Source of the DNA: NORP233 sp050186825
GTDB taxonomy: Bacteria > Planctomycetota > J058
Direction of reading: 5' to 3'
NCBI GenBank assembly: GCA_050186825.1
Contig: JBFWYD010000044.1
Span: 26,581 to 90,580 of the forward strand
DNA length: 64,000 nt
Below the pieces are notes generated by a model. The model was given only the letters and a program-made list of their open reading frames with translations, was not told where the DNA came from and did no database searches. The position numbers and the translations under genes were made by a program. This document shows, piece after piece, positions 9,126 through 17,711 of this stretch. Numbering within the stretch: position 1 is the first letter of the stretch; every line of letters starts with the position of its first letter.

Positions 9126-10312
9126 GCTCACGCCCCCTGCTCGCGCTGAGCGCGCTGCTCGTCGCGCTCGCGCCGGGCTGCAAGCCCGAGCGCGCGGCCA
9201 AGCCCCCCGAGCACGGCGCGGCGGCCAGCGTCTCCTCCGGTGGGCGCGTGCATCTCGCCCCCGAGGCGGAGGCGCGGCTGGACATCCCCGCGCACCTGGC
9301 CGCGGTCGAGCGGCGCGAGCGCGCCGAGCGCCGGGTCCTGCGCGGGCAGGTGCTGGTCGTCCCCGGCGCGCGCGCCAGCGTGACGGCGCCGCTCGCGGGG
9401 ACCCTGGTGGCCGCCACGCAGGATGCGCCCGCGCCCCGCGCCGGTGAGCGCGTCGCGCGCGGCCAGCCGCTGGCCTGGCTCCAGGTGCTCGTCCCGCCGG
9501 CGCAGGCCCTGCAGCAGGCCAGCGCCGCGGCCGACGCGCGGACCCGCCTGACCCAGGCGGACTCGGAGCTGGAGACCGCGCGGACCCTGCTGTCCCGCGC
9601 CGAGGAGCTGCTCGCCAAGCGGGCCGTGGCCGTGCGCGTGGTCGAGGAGGCGCGCGTGCGCGAGGCCGCCGCCCGGGCCGGGCTGGACGTCGCGCGCGCG
9701 CAGGTCGCCGCCATCGACAGCGCGCGCGCCGCCGCCGCGGCACCCCTGCCCCTGCGCGCGCCCTGCGCGGGCGTGCTCGAGTCGGTGGCCGCGACGCCCG
9801 GGGAGTCGGTGTCGGCCGGCACGCCCATCGCGGTCGTGGTCGCCCTCGACCCGCTCTGGGTGCGCGTCCCGCTCCCGACCGCGGACCTGGCGGAGCTCGG
9901 GGAAGTGCGCGAGGGTCAGGTGCTCCCGCTGGGCGGGGCCGGGCCCCCGGCCCGCGCCGCGCGCGTGGCGCAGGCGCCGCCCACCGCGGCCCCGAGCGGC
10001 GACAGCGTCGATCTCTACCTCGAGCTGCCCGGCGCGAGCGGGCTGGTCCCCGGGCAGGCGGCGCAGGTCGAGCTGGCGCTCCCGCCGCGCGCCGAGACCG
10101 TGGTGCCCTGGGCCGGTGTGCTGCACGACGCGGCGGGGAAGGCCTGGGTCTACGAGGCCCTGGGCGGCGGCGACTACGCGCGGCGCCCGGTCGAGGTCGC
10201 GCGCGTGCGCGACGGCCTGGCCGTGCTCGCGAGCTGCCCCCTGGCCCCCGGCGCCCGGGTCGTGACCGCGGGCGCCACCGAGCTGCTCGGGATCGAGCAG
10301 GGCCGGAAGTAG
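9122..10312 (+). CDS. RND efflux periplasmic adaptor lipoprotein (MFP/HlyD family)
   Basis: 396-aa membrane fusion protein. The N-terminus is a lipoprotein signal ending in the lipobox LAPGC (Cys about residue 20). Then come a lipoyl/barrel half (VTAPLAGTLVAA with GERVARGQPL), an alpha-hairpin coiled coil rich in Ala/Glu/Arg (residues ~125-205), the second lipoyl half (LRAPCAGVLESVAATPGESVSAGTPIAVV) and a C-terminal barrel. It would link the inner-membrane pump encoded next with the outer-membrane factor after it. The GTG start forms a GTGA overlap with the GT83 stop. Resembles CzcB/CusB-type adaptors in layout; no His/Met-rich metal-binding extension is visible. Confidence 0.86.
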   Translation: MSSRPLLALSALLVALAPGCKPERAAKPPEHGAAASVSSGGRVHLAPEAEARLDIPAHLAAVERRERAERRVLRGQVLVVPGARASVTAPLAGTLVAATQDAPAPRAGERVARGQPLAWLQVLVPPAQALQQASAAADARTRLTQADSELETARTLLSRAEELLAKRAVAVRVVEEARVREAAARAGLDVARAQVAAIDSARAAAAAPLPLRAPCAGVLESVAATPGESVSAGTPIAVVVALDPLWVRVPLPTADLAELGEVREGQVLPLGGAGPPARAARVAQAPPTAAPSGDSVDLYLELPGASGLVPGQAAQVELALPPRAETVVPWAGVLHDAAGKAWVYEALGGGDYARRPVEVARVRDGLAVLASCPLAPGARVVTAGATELLGIEQGRK

Positions 10313-10320
10313 GGCGCGCC

Positions 10321-13300
10321 GTGCTCACCTGGTTGGTCGCCGCCTCGCTCCGGCACCGGGTCCTGGTCCTCGCGGCCGCCCTGGCGCTCCTGGTCTACGC
10401 GGCCCAGGCCGCGCCGCAGCTCCAGGTCGATGTGTTCCCCGAGTTCGCCCCGCCCCGGGTCGAGGTCCAGACCGAGGCCCCTGGGCTCTCGACCGAGGAG
10501 GTCGAGGAGCTGGTCACCGCCCCCCTCGAGGCCGCGCTGAACGGCGTCCCCTTCCTGACCACGGTCCGCTCCAAGTCCGTGCTCGGGCTCTCGTCGGTGC
10601 TGCTCCTGTTCGAGCCCGGCACCGACCTGCTCCGCGCGCGGCAGGTCGTGCAGGAGCGGCTCGCGGCCGAGGCCCGGCGCCTGCCCGCCGTGGCCAGCCC
10701 GCCCGTGGTCCTGCCGCCGCTGTCCTCGCTCAGCCGCGTGCTCAAGATCGGCGTCTCCTCGCCCGCCCTCGACCAGGTCGAGCTGACCGAGCTGGTGCGC
10801 TGGACGATCCGCCCGCGGCTGATGGCGGTCCCGGGGGTGGCCAACGTGGCCATGTGGGGCGAGCGCGACCGGGAGCTCCAGGTGCTCGTGGACCCCGAGC
10901 GCCTGCGCCTGCGCGGCGTGACCCTGAACGAGGTGCTGCGGGCCGCGGGCGACGCCAGCCTGGTGACCGCGGGCGGGTTCGTGGACACGCCCAGCCAGCG
11001 GCTCGCGCTCCGCCAGCGCGCGCAGGTCCAGGCCGCGGCCGACCTGAGCCGGGCGCTGGTGGCCGAGCGCGGCGGCGCGCCGGTGCTGCTGGGCGACGTG
11101 GCCGAGGTGGTCGAGGGCTACCCGCCCCCCATCGGCGACGCCGTGATCGACGGCGGGCGCGGGCTGCTCCTGATCGTCGAGAAGCAGCCCTGGGGCAACA
11201 CCCTCGAGATCACCCGCGGCGTGGAGGAGGCGCTCGACGCGCTCCGCCCGGGCCTGGGCGGCGTGCGCCTCGACCCCACGATCTTCCGCCCGGCGAGCTT
11301 CATCGAGCGCGCGCTCGCGAACCTGCGCGAGGCGCTGCTCGGCGGCTGCGCGCTGGTGGTCCTGGTGCTCGTCCTGTTCCTGGCCGAGTGGCGGACCGCG
11401 CTGATCAGCGTGGTCGCGATCCCGCTCTCGCTGGCCGCGGCCGCGGTGGTCCTGGCCGCGCAGGGGGCCACGGTCGACACCATGGTCCTGGCGGGGCTGG
11501 TGATCGCGGTGGGCGAGGTCGTCGACGACGCCGTGATCGACGTCGAGAACATCGTGCGCCGCCTGCGGCTCGAGGCCGCGGCCCCCGCCCCGCGCCCCGC
11601 GCTCCAGGTCGTGCTGGCGGCCTCGCTCGAGGTCCGGAGCGCGGTGGTCTACGCGAGCCTGATCGTGTCGCTCGTGTTCCTCCCGGTCCTGTTCCTGGGC
11701 GGGCTGGCCGGCGCCTTCTTCCGCCCCCTGGCCTGGGCCTACGTGCTCGCGATCCTCTGCTCGTTGCTGGTCGCGCTGACCGTGACCCCCGCCCTGTCCC
11801 TGCTGCTGCTCCGCCGGGTGGACGCGCGCGCGCACGAACCTCTCCTCGTGGCTGCGCTCAAGCGCGCCTACCGGCGCGTGCTCCCGCCCCTTGTCCGCCG
11901 CCCGCGCCTGGTCGCCGCGGCGCTCGGGCTGACCCTGGCCGGGACCGCCGCCGCCGTCCCGGCCCTGGGCGAGGGCTTCCTGCCCGACTTCCAGGAGACG
12001 AACTTCCTGATGCACTGGGTCGAGCCGCCCGCGACCTCGCTCGAGGCCAACGCCCGCAGCACCGAGCTCGTGAGCAAGGAGCTGGGCGCGATCCCCGGCG
12101 TGCTCAGCTTCGGCTCGCACATCGGCCGCGCCGAGAGCGCCGACGAGGTCGTCGGGCCCAACTTCACCGAGCTCTGGATCGGCGTCTCGCCAGACGTCGA
12201 TTACCGGGGGACCGTGGACCGCATCCAGGAGGTCGTGGCCGGCTACCCCGGGCTCAAGCGCGACGTGCTCACCTACCTGCGCGAGCGGGTCAAGGAGGTG
12301 CTCACTGGCGCGGGGGCCAGCGTCGTCGTGCGCCTCTACGGCCCCGACCTGGCCGTGCTCCGCGAGCGGGCCGCCGCCATCGAGGCCGCGCTCCACGACG
12401 TGCCCGGCGTGGTCGACCTGCATCTCGAGTCGCAGGTCCTGGTCCCGCAGCTCGAGGTCGCGGTCGACCCGGCCGCCGCCGCGCTGCACGGGCTGCGGGC
12501 CGGCGACGTGCAGCGCGCCGTGGCGACCGTGGTGCGCGGGACCCGGGTCGGCCAGCTCAACGCCCGCGGGCGCCCGGCCGACGTGACCGTGCGAGGCGCG
12601 CCGCGCCTGCGCCAGGACCCGCACGCCCTGCGCGAGCTCCTGATCGACACCCCGGCCGGCGGCCACGTCCCCCTGGGGGCGGTCGCCAAGCTGGAGGTCG
12701 TGCCGGCGCCCAACGAGGTCAAGCGCGAGGGGGCCTCGCGCCGGATCGACGTGACCTTGAACGTGCGCGGCCGTGACCTGGGCGGGGTGGCCCGCGACGT
12801 CGAGGCGCGGGTGCGCGCGCTCGCGCTCCCGCGGGAGTATCACGCCGAGGTGCTCGGCGAGTACGCCGAGCGGCAGGCCTCGCGCCGGCGGCTGCTGCTG
12901 CTCTCGGCGCTCTCGCTGGCCGGGATCCTCCTGCTCCTCTACACCGACTTCCGCAGCCTGCGGCTGACGGCCCTGCTCGCGGTCAGCCTGCCCTTCGCGC
13001 TCGTGGGCGGGGTGGCCGCGGCCTTCCTCTCGGGCGGCGTGCTCTCGCTCGGGTCGCTGGTCGGCTTCATCACCGTGCTCGGGATCGCGGCCCGCAACGG
13101 GATCATGCTCGTGAGCCACTACCGCCACCTCGAGCTCGAGGAGGGGGTGGCGACCGGTCCGGAGCTCGTGCTGCGCGGGGCCGAGGAGCGCCTGGCGCCG
13201 ATCCTGATGACCGCGCTCTGCGCGGGGCTGGCGCTCCTGCCGATCCTGGCGCGCGGGCCGATCCCCGGGCACGAGATCGAGCACCCGATGGCCGTGGTCA

Positions 13301-13398
13301 TCGTGGGCGGGCTCTTGACCTCGACCGCGCTGAACCTGCTCCTGCTCCCGGCGCTCTATGGGGCCTGGGTGCGCACCGCGCGGGAGGACCTGGCGTGA
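10321..13398 (+). CDS. RND efflux pump, heavy-metal-efflux (CzcA/CusA)-like
   Basis: 1025-aa inner-membrane RND transporter. It has the N-terminal helix, the porter domain starting VDVFPEFAPPRVEVQTEAPGLS (very like CzcA/CusA), six helices including LVLVLVLFLAEWRTALISVVAIPLSL, a second porter half and the C-terminal helix bundle. The TM4 signature reads GEVVDDAVIDVEN: it aligns with the CzcA DFGxxVDGAVxxVEN region but keeps only the second Asp and puts an acidic Glu-Val-Val-Asp-Asp in place of the first motif, so the proton pathway or substrate may differ. GTG 10321 is 8 nt after the adaptor stop. Substrate unproven: metal ion or lipophilic compound. Confidence 0.87.
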   Translation: MLTWLVAASLRHRVLVLAAALALLVYAAQAAPQLQVDVFPEFAPPRVEVQTEAPGLSTEEVEELVTAPLEAALNGVPFLTTVRSKSVLGLSSVLLLFEPGTDLLRARQVVQERLAAEARRLPAVASPPVVLPPLSSLSRVLKIGVSSPALDQVELTELVRWTIRPRLMAVPGVANVAMWGERDRELQVLVDPERLRLRGVTLNEVLRAAGDASLVTAGGFVDTPSQRLALRQRAQVQAAADLSRALVAERGGAPVLLGDVAEVVEGYPPPIGDAVIDGGRGLLLIVEKQPWGNTLEITRGVEEALDALRPGLGGVRLDPTIFRPASFIERALANLREALLGGCALVVLVLVLFLAEWRTALISVVAIPLSLAAAAVVLAAQGATVDTMVLAGLVIAVGEVVDDAVIDVENIVRRLRLEAAAPAPRPALQVVLAASLEVRSAVVYASLIVSLVFLPVLFLGGLAGAFFRPLAWAYVLAILCSLLVALTVTPALSLLLLRRVDARAHEPLLVAALKRAYRRVLPPLVRRPRLVAAALGLTLAGTAAAVPALGEGFLPDFQETNFLMHWVEPPATSLEANARSTELVSKELGAIPGVLSFGSHIGRAESADEVVGPNFTELWIGVSPDVDYRGTVDRIQEVVAGYPGLKRDVLTYLRERVKEVLTGAGASVVVRLYGPDLAVLRERAAAIEAALHDVPGVVDLHLESQVLVPQLEVAVDPAAAALHGLRAGDVQRAVATVVRGTRVGQLNARGRPADVTVRGAPRLRQDPHALRELLIDTPAGGHVPLGAVAKLEVVPAPNEVKREGASRRIDVTLNVRGRDLGGVARDVEARVRALALPREYHAEVLGEYAERQASRRRLLLLSALSLAGILLLLYTDFRSLRLTALLAVSLPFALVGGVAAAFLSGGVLSLGSLVGFITVLGIAARNGIMLVSHYRHLELEEGVATGPELVLRGAEERLAPILMTALCAGLALLPILARGPIPGHEIEHPMAVVIVGGLLTSTALNLLLLPALYGAWVRTAREDLA

Positions 13399-14756
13399 GC
13401 CGCTCCGCCGCGCGCGCCGCGCTGCTCTGCTCCGCGCTGCTCCTCGGCGCCTGCGCGGGCGGCGCCAGCCCCGCTCACGAGCACGAGCCCGCGCAAGGCG
13501 CGGGCGGCCCGACTCGGAGCGACGGCGAGGGTGCGGGCGAGGCTCGCGCGGGCGCGACGGCGACCGACTGGTCGCGGCCGCTGACCCTGGCGCGCTGCCT
13601 GCGGCTGGCCGAGGAGAACGCGCCCACCGCCCAGGTGTTCGCAGCCCGGATCGCGGCGGCCCGCGCCGAGCTCACGGCCGCGGAGACCCTGCCCAACCCC
13701 ACGCTCGCGCTGCTCTGGCAGGACATCGGCCTCAAGAACGACGTGCAGCAGGCGCTGCTCGGGCTGCGACCCTTCAGCCTCTGGCGCCGCGGCGCGGCCG
13801 AGCGCGCGGCCTCGGCGTCCCTGAGCGCGAGCGAGGCGGGCGTGGCCGACGAGCGCCGCCGCCTGCACCTGGCGGTGGGGCGGGCCTACTACTCGCTCGT
13901 GGCCGCCGAGCAGCTCGCGACCCTCGAGGGCCAGGCGGCCGCGATCGCGAGCGACCTCGCCACCCAGGTGGCGCGCCGCGCGAGCCTGGGCGACGCCAGC
14001 GAGCTCGAGCTGGAACGGGCCGAGGCCGAGCGCCTCGACGCCGCCGGCGCCGCGGACGACGCGGCCCGGCGCCGCGACGCGGAGCGCCTGGCCTTCTCGC
14101 TGGCCCTCGGCGCCCCGCGCCCCGTCCCGGCCCTGGTCGTGGCGGGCTGGCCCCAGACGAGCTCCGCCGAGCTCGCGGCCTGGCTGGGCCGCGCCGCGGC
14201 GGCCGACCCCGCGGACCCGAGCGCGCTCCCGGACCAGCCCGCCCTGCGGCGGGCCGAGGCCGAGCTGGCGCGCGCCGAGGCCGCGCTGGCGCTCGCGGAG
14301 CGCGACGCGAGCGGGCTCGACCAGCTCGTGCTCGAGCTCGGGGCGCGTCGCAGCGCCAACGCGGAGGCGGTGGGCGGGGTCGTGGCGCTGCGCGCGCCGC
14401 TCCCGCTCACGGACCGCAATCAGGCCGGGGTGGCCCGGGCGCGCGCCGACCTCGAGGCCGCGCGCGCGGGCCTCTTGCTCGAGCGGCGCCGGATCGCGCT
14501 CGAGCTCGGCGCCGCGGCCCAGGGCCTCGAGCGCGCGCGGCGCGCGCTGCTCGAGCACCGCCGCCCGCTGGTCGCGCGGCGCGAGGCGATCGCCGCCGCG
14601 ACCGAGCGCATGTACGAGAGCGGCGACGCCGCCTTCCAGGACCTCCTCCTCGCGCGGCGAGACGTGGTCGTCTCGCGCCGTCTCCTGATCGGGGCGGAGC
14701 TCGAGGCGGCCCTGGAGCGCTTTAGGCTGGTGTTGGTGTGCGGAGGCGAACCATGA
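13395..14756 (+). CDS. Outer-membrane efflux factor lipoprotein (TolC/CzcC family)
   Basis: 453-aa outer-membrane channel subunit. A lipoprotein signal with lipobox LLGAC is at residues ~17-21, followed by a short low-complexity His/Glu linker (HEHEPAQG). Two long coiled-coil repeats follow, each starting with the TolC-family pattern (EENAPTAQVFAARI ... AAETLPNPTLAL), typical of the periplasmic alpha-barrel. It completes the adaptor-pump-channel set. Its GTG overlaps the pump stop (GTGA), and its own stop overlaps the ATG of the next transferase, so the efflux genes are in one transcription unit with the lipid-sugar genes. Confidence 0.85.
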   Translation: MSRSAARAALLCSALLLGACAGGASPAHEHEPAQGAGGPTRSDGEGAGEARAGATATDWSRPLTLARCLRLAEENAPTAQVFAARIAAARAELTAAETLPNPTLALLWQDIGLKNDVQQALLGLRPFSLWRRGAAERAASASLSASEAGVADERRRLHLAVGRAYYSLVAAEQLATLEGQAAAIASDLATQVARRASLGDASELELERAEAERLDAAGAADDAARRRDAERLAFSLALGAPRPVPALVVAGWPQTSSAELAAWLGRAAAADPADPSALPDQPALRRAEAELARAEAALALAERDASGLDQLVLELGARRSANAEAVGGVVALRAPLPLTDRNQAGVARARADLEAARAGLLLERRRIALELGAAAQGLERARRALLEHRRPLVARREAIAAATERMYESGDAAFQDLLLARRDVVVSRRLLIGAELEAALERFRLVLVCGGEP

Positions 14757-16618
14757 GCGAGCTGGACGTCGTCGCGAGCGATAGCCCCGCGTCCCACGAC
14801 CCCGCGTCCCACGACCCCGCGCCCCACGACCCCGCGTCCCACGACCCTGCGTCCCACGACCCTGGGGGCGAGGACCCTGGGGGCGAGGACCCTGGGGGCG
14901 AGGACCCTGGGGGCGAGGACCCCGCGGGCGAGGGCTCGTCGGCCCAGGACCCCGCGGTCGAGCCAGCGCCCGGGCCGGAGGTAGCGTCGACGGATGCCGA
15001 GCACACCGAGCGCTGCTACCGGCGCGTGGCGGTCATCCTCGTGCTCGGCGCGGTCCTCGCGACCTGCTTCGGGCTCGGCGCCCGCAGCTACGACCTCCAG
15101 GATGTGTCGCGCTACGCGCAGATGGCCAGCGAGATGCGAGCGCAGCACACGCTCGTGCCCACCTTCAACGGCGCCCCCTACCACCAGGCCATGCCGTTGG
15201 CCGCCTGGGCGCCGCTCGCGGTCGCCTGGCTCCAGGGCGGGGTGACCCCGCTCAGCTCGCGGCTGCTCTCGGCGCTCTCGGCGCTCGGGACCATCGTGGT
15301 CGTGCTCCTGCTCGTGTGGCGCCACGGCTCCGCGCGCCTGGCCCTGGCCGCGGCGGGGATCCTCCCCGCCAGCTTGCTCTTCGTCCGCTACGCGCACTCC
15401 TCCCGGGTGGACGCCACGCTGGGCTTCGCCGTGACCCTGGGGGTGGCCTGCGCCTTCCACGCGGGGGTCACGCAGCGGCGCCGCTGGTGGGTGCTGGGAG
15501 CGGTGGCCATGGCGCTGGGCGTCCTGGCCAAGGGCCCGCTGGCCGCGGTCCTGATCGCGCTGGTGGCGGGGCCGCCCTTGCTCTACGAGCGGCGCGGGGG
15601 CGAGGTCCTGCGCGGCGGGGTCCCGGCCGCGCTCCTGGCGCTCGGCCTGACCCTGGCCTGGCTGCTGCCCTACGACCGCTACCTCGGCCCCACGCAGGCC
15701 CACGAGTTCATGGACACCTTCCTGCTCCAGGAGAACGTGGCCAAGTTCGAGGGCCACCTGGGCAAGGTCCAGCCGGCCTGGACCTACCTGGTCGAGCTGG
15801 TCCCGGCCTTCGCCCCCTGGATCCTGCTCTCGGCCTGGTGCCTGTGGGGCGTGCTGCGGCGCCCCCGCGCGGCGACCCCGCTCGAGCGCCTGGCGGCGTG
15901 CTGGGTGCTCCTGCCCCTGGCGCTGTTCTCTGCCTCGGCCGGGAAGCACATCCGCTACATGGTGCCGGTGCTCCCCGGCCTCGCGATCCTGGCCGCGGGC
16001 GGGCTCGAGCGCCTGCTCCAGCAGGGGGCGCCGGGCGGGCTCCGCCGCGCGCTGAGCGGGGCGCTCGGCGCGCTGGGCGCGGGGCTCGCGATCGTGGGGG
16101 TCGCGGCGCCGGTGGCCGTGGTCTGGAAGGCGGGCCTGCCCTCGCGCGCGGGGGTGCTGCTCTGCGCGCTCCTCCTCGCGTCAGGCGCCGCCGCCCTGCT
16201 CGCCCTGCGGCGCGGCCGCCCCGACCGCGCGCTCCTGGCCGACTACCTGGGCGTGTGCGGGGCCCTGGCCTTCGCCTACGGGGTGTTGCTGCCGCTCCCG
16301 ACGGTCGAGCGCAAACACATGGAGTACCGCCTGCGGGAGGCGCTCGCGCCCGCGCTCCCGGCCGACGCGGCGCTGACCGTGGTCGACGAGCGCCTCCACG
16401 ACGACCGCCAGAGCCTCGACGAGCTCCAGGTCGGGCTCTACCTGGGGCGCCCCTGCGGGCGGACCCGACCGCGGGACCCCCTCCCCCCGGGGTACCTGCT
16501 CTCGCCCCAGCCCCTGGCCGGGCACCCGCTGCTGCGCGAGCTCGACCTGCAGCGCTACCCGCACGACCGCTGGCTGCTCCTCGGTCCTTCCGAGCCCCCG
16601 CCCCGCGTCCGACACTGA
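14753..16618 (+). CDS. Divergent GT83-like transferase, copy 3, with pentapeptide-repeat N-terminus
   Basis: 621-aa polytopic protein with ArnT-like layout. The first ~90 residues are cytoplasmic and disordered: five DPASH-type then four DPGGE pentapeptides from a 15-bp minisatellite. After TM1 the signature loop reads DLQDVSRYAQMASEM (residues 114-128), keeping Asp-x-x-Arg-Tyr, but the usual EKPP is replaced by QAMP (YHQAMPL, 143-149), so residues implicated in lipid-phosphate binding in ArnT are missing. AKGPLAAVLIALVAGPPLL and SASAGKHIRYMVPVLPGLAIL retain family features. ATG 14753 is fixed by GGAGG at 14742-14746. It may use a different lipid donor, or be non-catalytic. Confidence 0.8.
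   Translation: MSELDVVASDSPASHDPASHDPAPHDPASHDPASHDPGGEDPGGEDPGGEDPGGEDPAGEGSSAQDPAVEPAPGPEVASTDAEHTERCYRRVAVILVLGAVLATCFGLGARSYDLQDVSRYAQMASEMRAQHTLVPTFNGAPYHQAMPLAAWAPLAVAWLQGGVTPLSSRLLSALSALGTIVVVLLLVWRHGSARLALAAAGILPASLLFVRYAHSSRVDATLGFAVTLGVACAFHAGVTQRRRWWVLGAVAMALGVLAKGPLAAVLIALVAGPPLLYERRGGEVLRGGVPAALLALGLTLAWLLPYDRYLGPTQAHEFMDTFLLQENVAKFEGHLGKVQPAWTYLVELVPAFAPWILLSAWCLWGVLRRPRAATPLERLAACWVLLPLALFSASAGKHIRYMVPVLPGLAILAAGGLERLLQQGAPGGLRRALSGALGALGAGLAIVGVAAPVAVVWKAGLPSRAGVLLCALLLASGAAALLALRRGRPDRALLADYLGVCGALAFAYGVLLPLPTVERKHMEYRLREALAPALPADAALTVVDERLHDDRQSLDELQVGLYLGRPCGRTRPRDPLPPGYLLSPQPLAGHPLLRELDLQRYPHDRWLLLGPSEPPPRVRH
14786..14935. repeat. 15-bp minisatellite inside the third GT83 gene
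   Basis: Ten in-frame 15-bp units in a row: four CCCGCGTCCCACGAC-type units (one with a T-to-C change), one CCTGCGTCCCACGAC, four identical CCTGGGGGCGAGGAC and a degenerate last one. They encode DPASH and DPGGE pentapeptides. Being a multiple of three, copy-number change would alter only tail length. Confidence 0.95.
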
Positions 16619-16623
16619 GCGCC

Positions 16624-17208
16624 ATGGACCGGGAGTGGGTCGAGCGCTACCACCGCAAGCAGACCGGCACGCGCACGGCCCAGCGCCGGCTCCGCCGCGA
16701 GCACCGGATCGTGCGCGCGCTGCTCGGCCCGCTGGGCCCAGGCGCGGTGGTCCTGGACGTGCCCTGCGGGATCGGCCCCCACACCCGGCGCCTCCAGGAG
16801 GAGGGCTTGCGGGTCATAGCCTGCGACCGAAACCGCTGGATGCTCGAGCACGCCCTGCGCGACGCGCGTCCCTGGCGCCTGCTCCAGGCCGACGCCCGCC
16901 GCCTGCCGCTGGCCTCGGACGTGGCCGACGCGGCGCTCGTGATCCGGCTGCTCCACTACCTCGACGACCCGGCCGAGCGGCGCGCCGTCCTGAGCGAGGC
17001 CGCCCGCGTGGCCCGCGGCCCGGTGGTGATCTCCTTCATGCATCCCATCGCGGTCGCGCCGCTGCTCAAGGCGCGCCCCACCCGCAAGACCCAGGACGTG
17101 GCCACCATCCGCCGCGACGCGGAGGCCTGCGGGCTGCGCGTGGCCCGGCTCCGCCCGGTGTTCCCCTTCGTGAAGCGGATCTGGTTCGCGGCCCTCGAGC
17201 GCCGCTGA
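16624..17208 (+). CDS. Class I SAM-dependent methyltransferase (small)
   Basis: 194-aa Rossmann methyltransferase. Motif I VVLDVPCGIGPHTRRL (residues ~40-55) binds AdoMet; VIACDRNRWML supplies the acidic end of strand 2; DARRLPLASDVADAALVIRLLHYLDD is the motif II/III region. Substrate not recognisable. ATG 16624 is 5 nt after the GT83 stop, so it probably ends the envelope operon and may modify the lipid-linked sugar or another envelope molecule, which is inference from position. Its TGA stop is the first three bases of a 22-bp-arm inverted repeat. Confidence 0.78.
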   Translation: MDREWVERYHRKQTGTRTAQRRLRREHRIVRALLGPLGPGAVVLDVPCGIGPHTRRLQEEGLRVIACDRNRWMLEHALRDARPWRLLQADARRLPLASDVADAALVIRLLHYLDDPAERRAVLSEAARVARGPVVISFMHPIAVAPLLKARPTRKTQDVATIRRDAEACGLRVARLRPVFPFVKRIWFAALERR

Positions 17209-17281
17209 GTCGAGGAGGTCTGCGCCGCGGGGGCGCTGGTGTGGGCGGGAGGGGAATGACGGCGCAGACCTCCACGACTCA
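17206..17281 (+). terminator. Long stem-loop A starting at the methyltransferase stop codon
   Basis: Arms 17206-17227 and 17260-17281 are complementary over 22 bp with one mismatch (TGAGTCGAGGAGGTCTGCGC... against its reverse complement); the loop is 32 nt (17228-17259). The left arm begins with the TGA stop itself. There is no U-tract, so it need not be a classic intrinsic terminator; it could be a 3'-end stabiliser or protein-binding site. Two similar elements occur at 42239-42331 and 46130-46221. Confidence 0.8.
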
Positions 17282-17711
17282 GCCTATGAGGGGCGGGGTT
17301 GGCGCATCAGGACGGGGTTGGCCACGTTGAAAGAATGTGCTGACGCCCTGGGTGAACCTCCTCGGCGCGATCGGCTGACGCCTCCCTCGGGCTCGCCATG
17401 GCGTTGAGGAAATGCCTGGTGCCGTTATGGGACGGCGCAACGGTTCCGGAGGCTGAGAGCGCCTTGCTCGCGAGCTCCTCGCGCTTGCGGTCCAGCACCA
17501 CGGCCCGACGCCACGGGTCGAGGCCGCACGTCCATCTTCGCGCGCGCTTGGAGGGGGGGCGCCAAGTCCGCCAGATTCGCGCGAATGGACGCACGGCCAA
17601 GTTGAGCCGGGGGGATAGGTGGCGCGGAGACGCGCGGAGTTGCCGACCCACTCGCGCGACTACGCGCGTGCTGGGTTGCCCTGGCCCGCTCAGGGCGCGA
17701 AGCTGCCAGAC
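17282..17711. other. Non-coding interval, about 430 bp
   Basis: No gene supported. Base and codon patterns differ from the neighbouring genes, and open frames on both strands lack recognisable features. It contains a repeated GGGGTTGGC near 17295 and 17313 and a GAAAGAATGTGCTGACGCC reminiscent of GAAGAATGGGCTGGCGCC downstream of the similar hairpin near 46270. The reading in frame with the next gene runs back to a GTG at 17619. Confidence 0.5.

Noticed and set aside
14738..14752. Upstream GTG start for the third GT83 gene
   Set aside because: GGAGG at 14742-14746 is placed correctly for ATG 14753 and would lie inside the coding sequence if 14738 were used.
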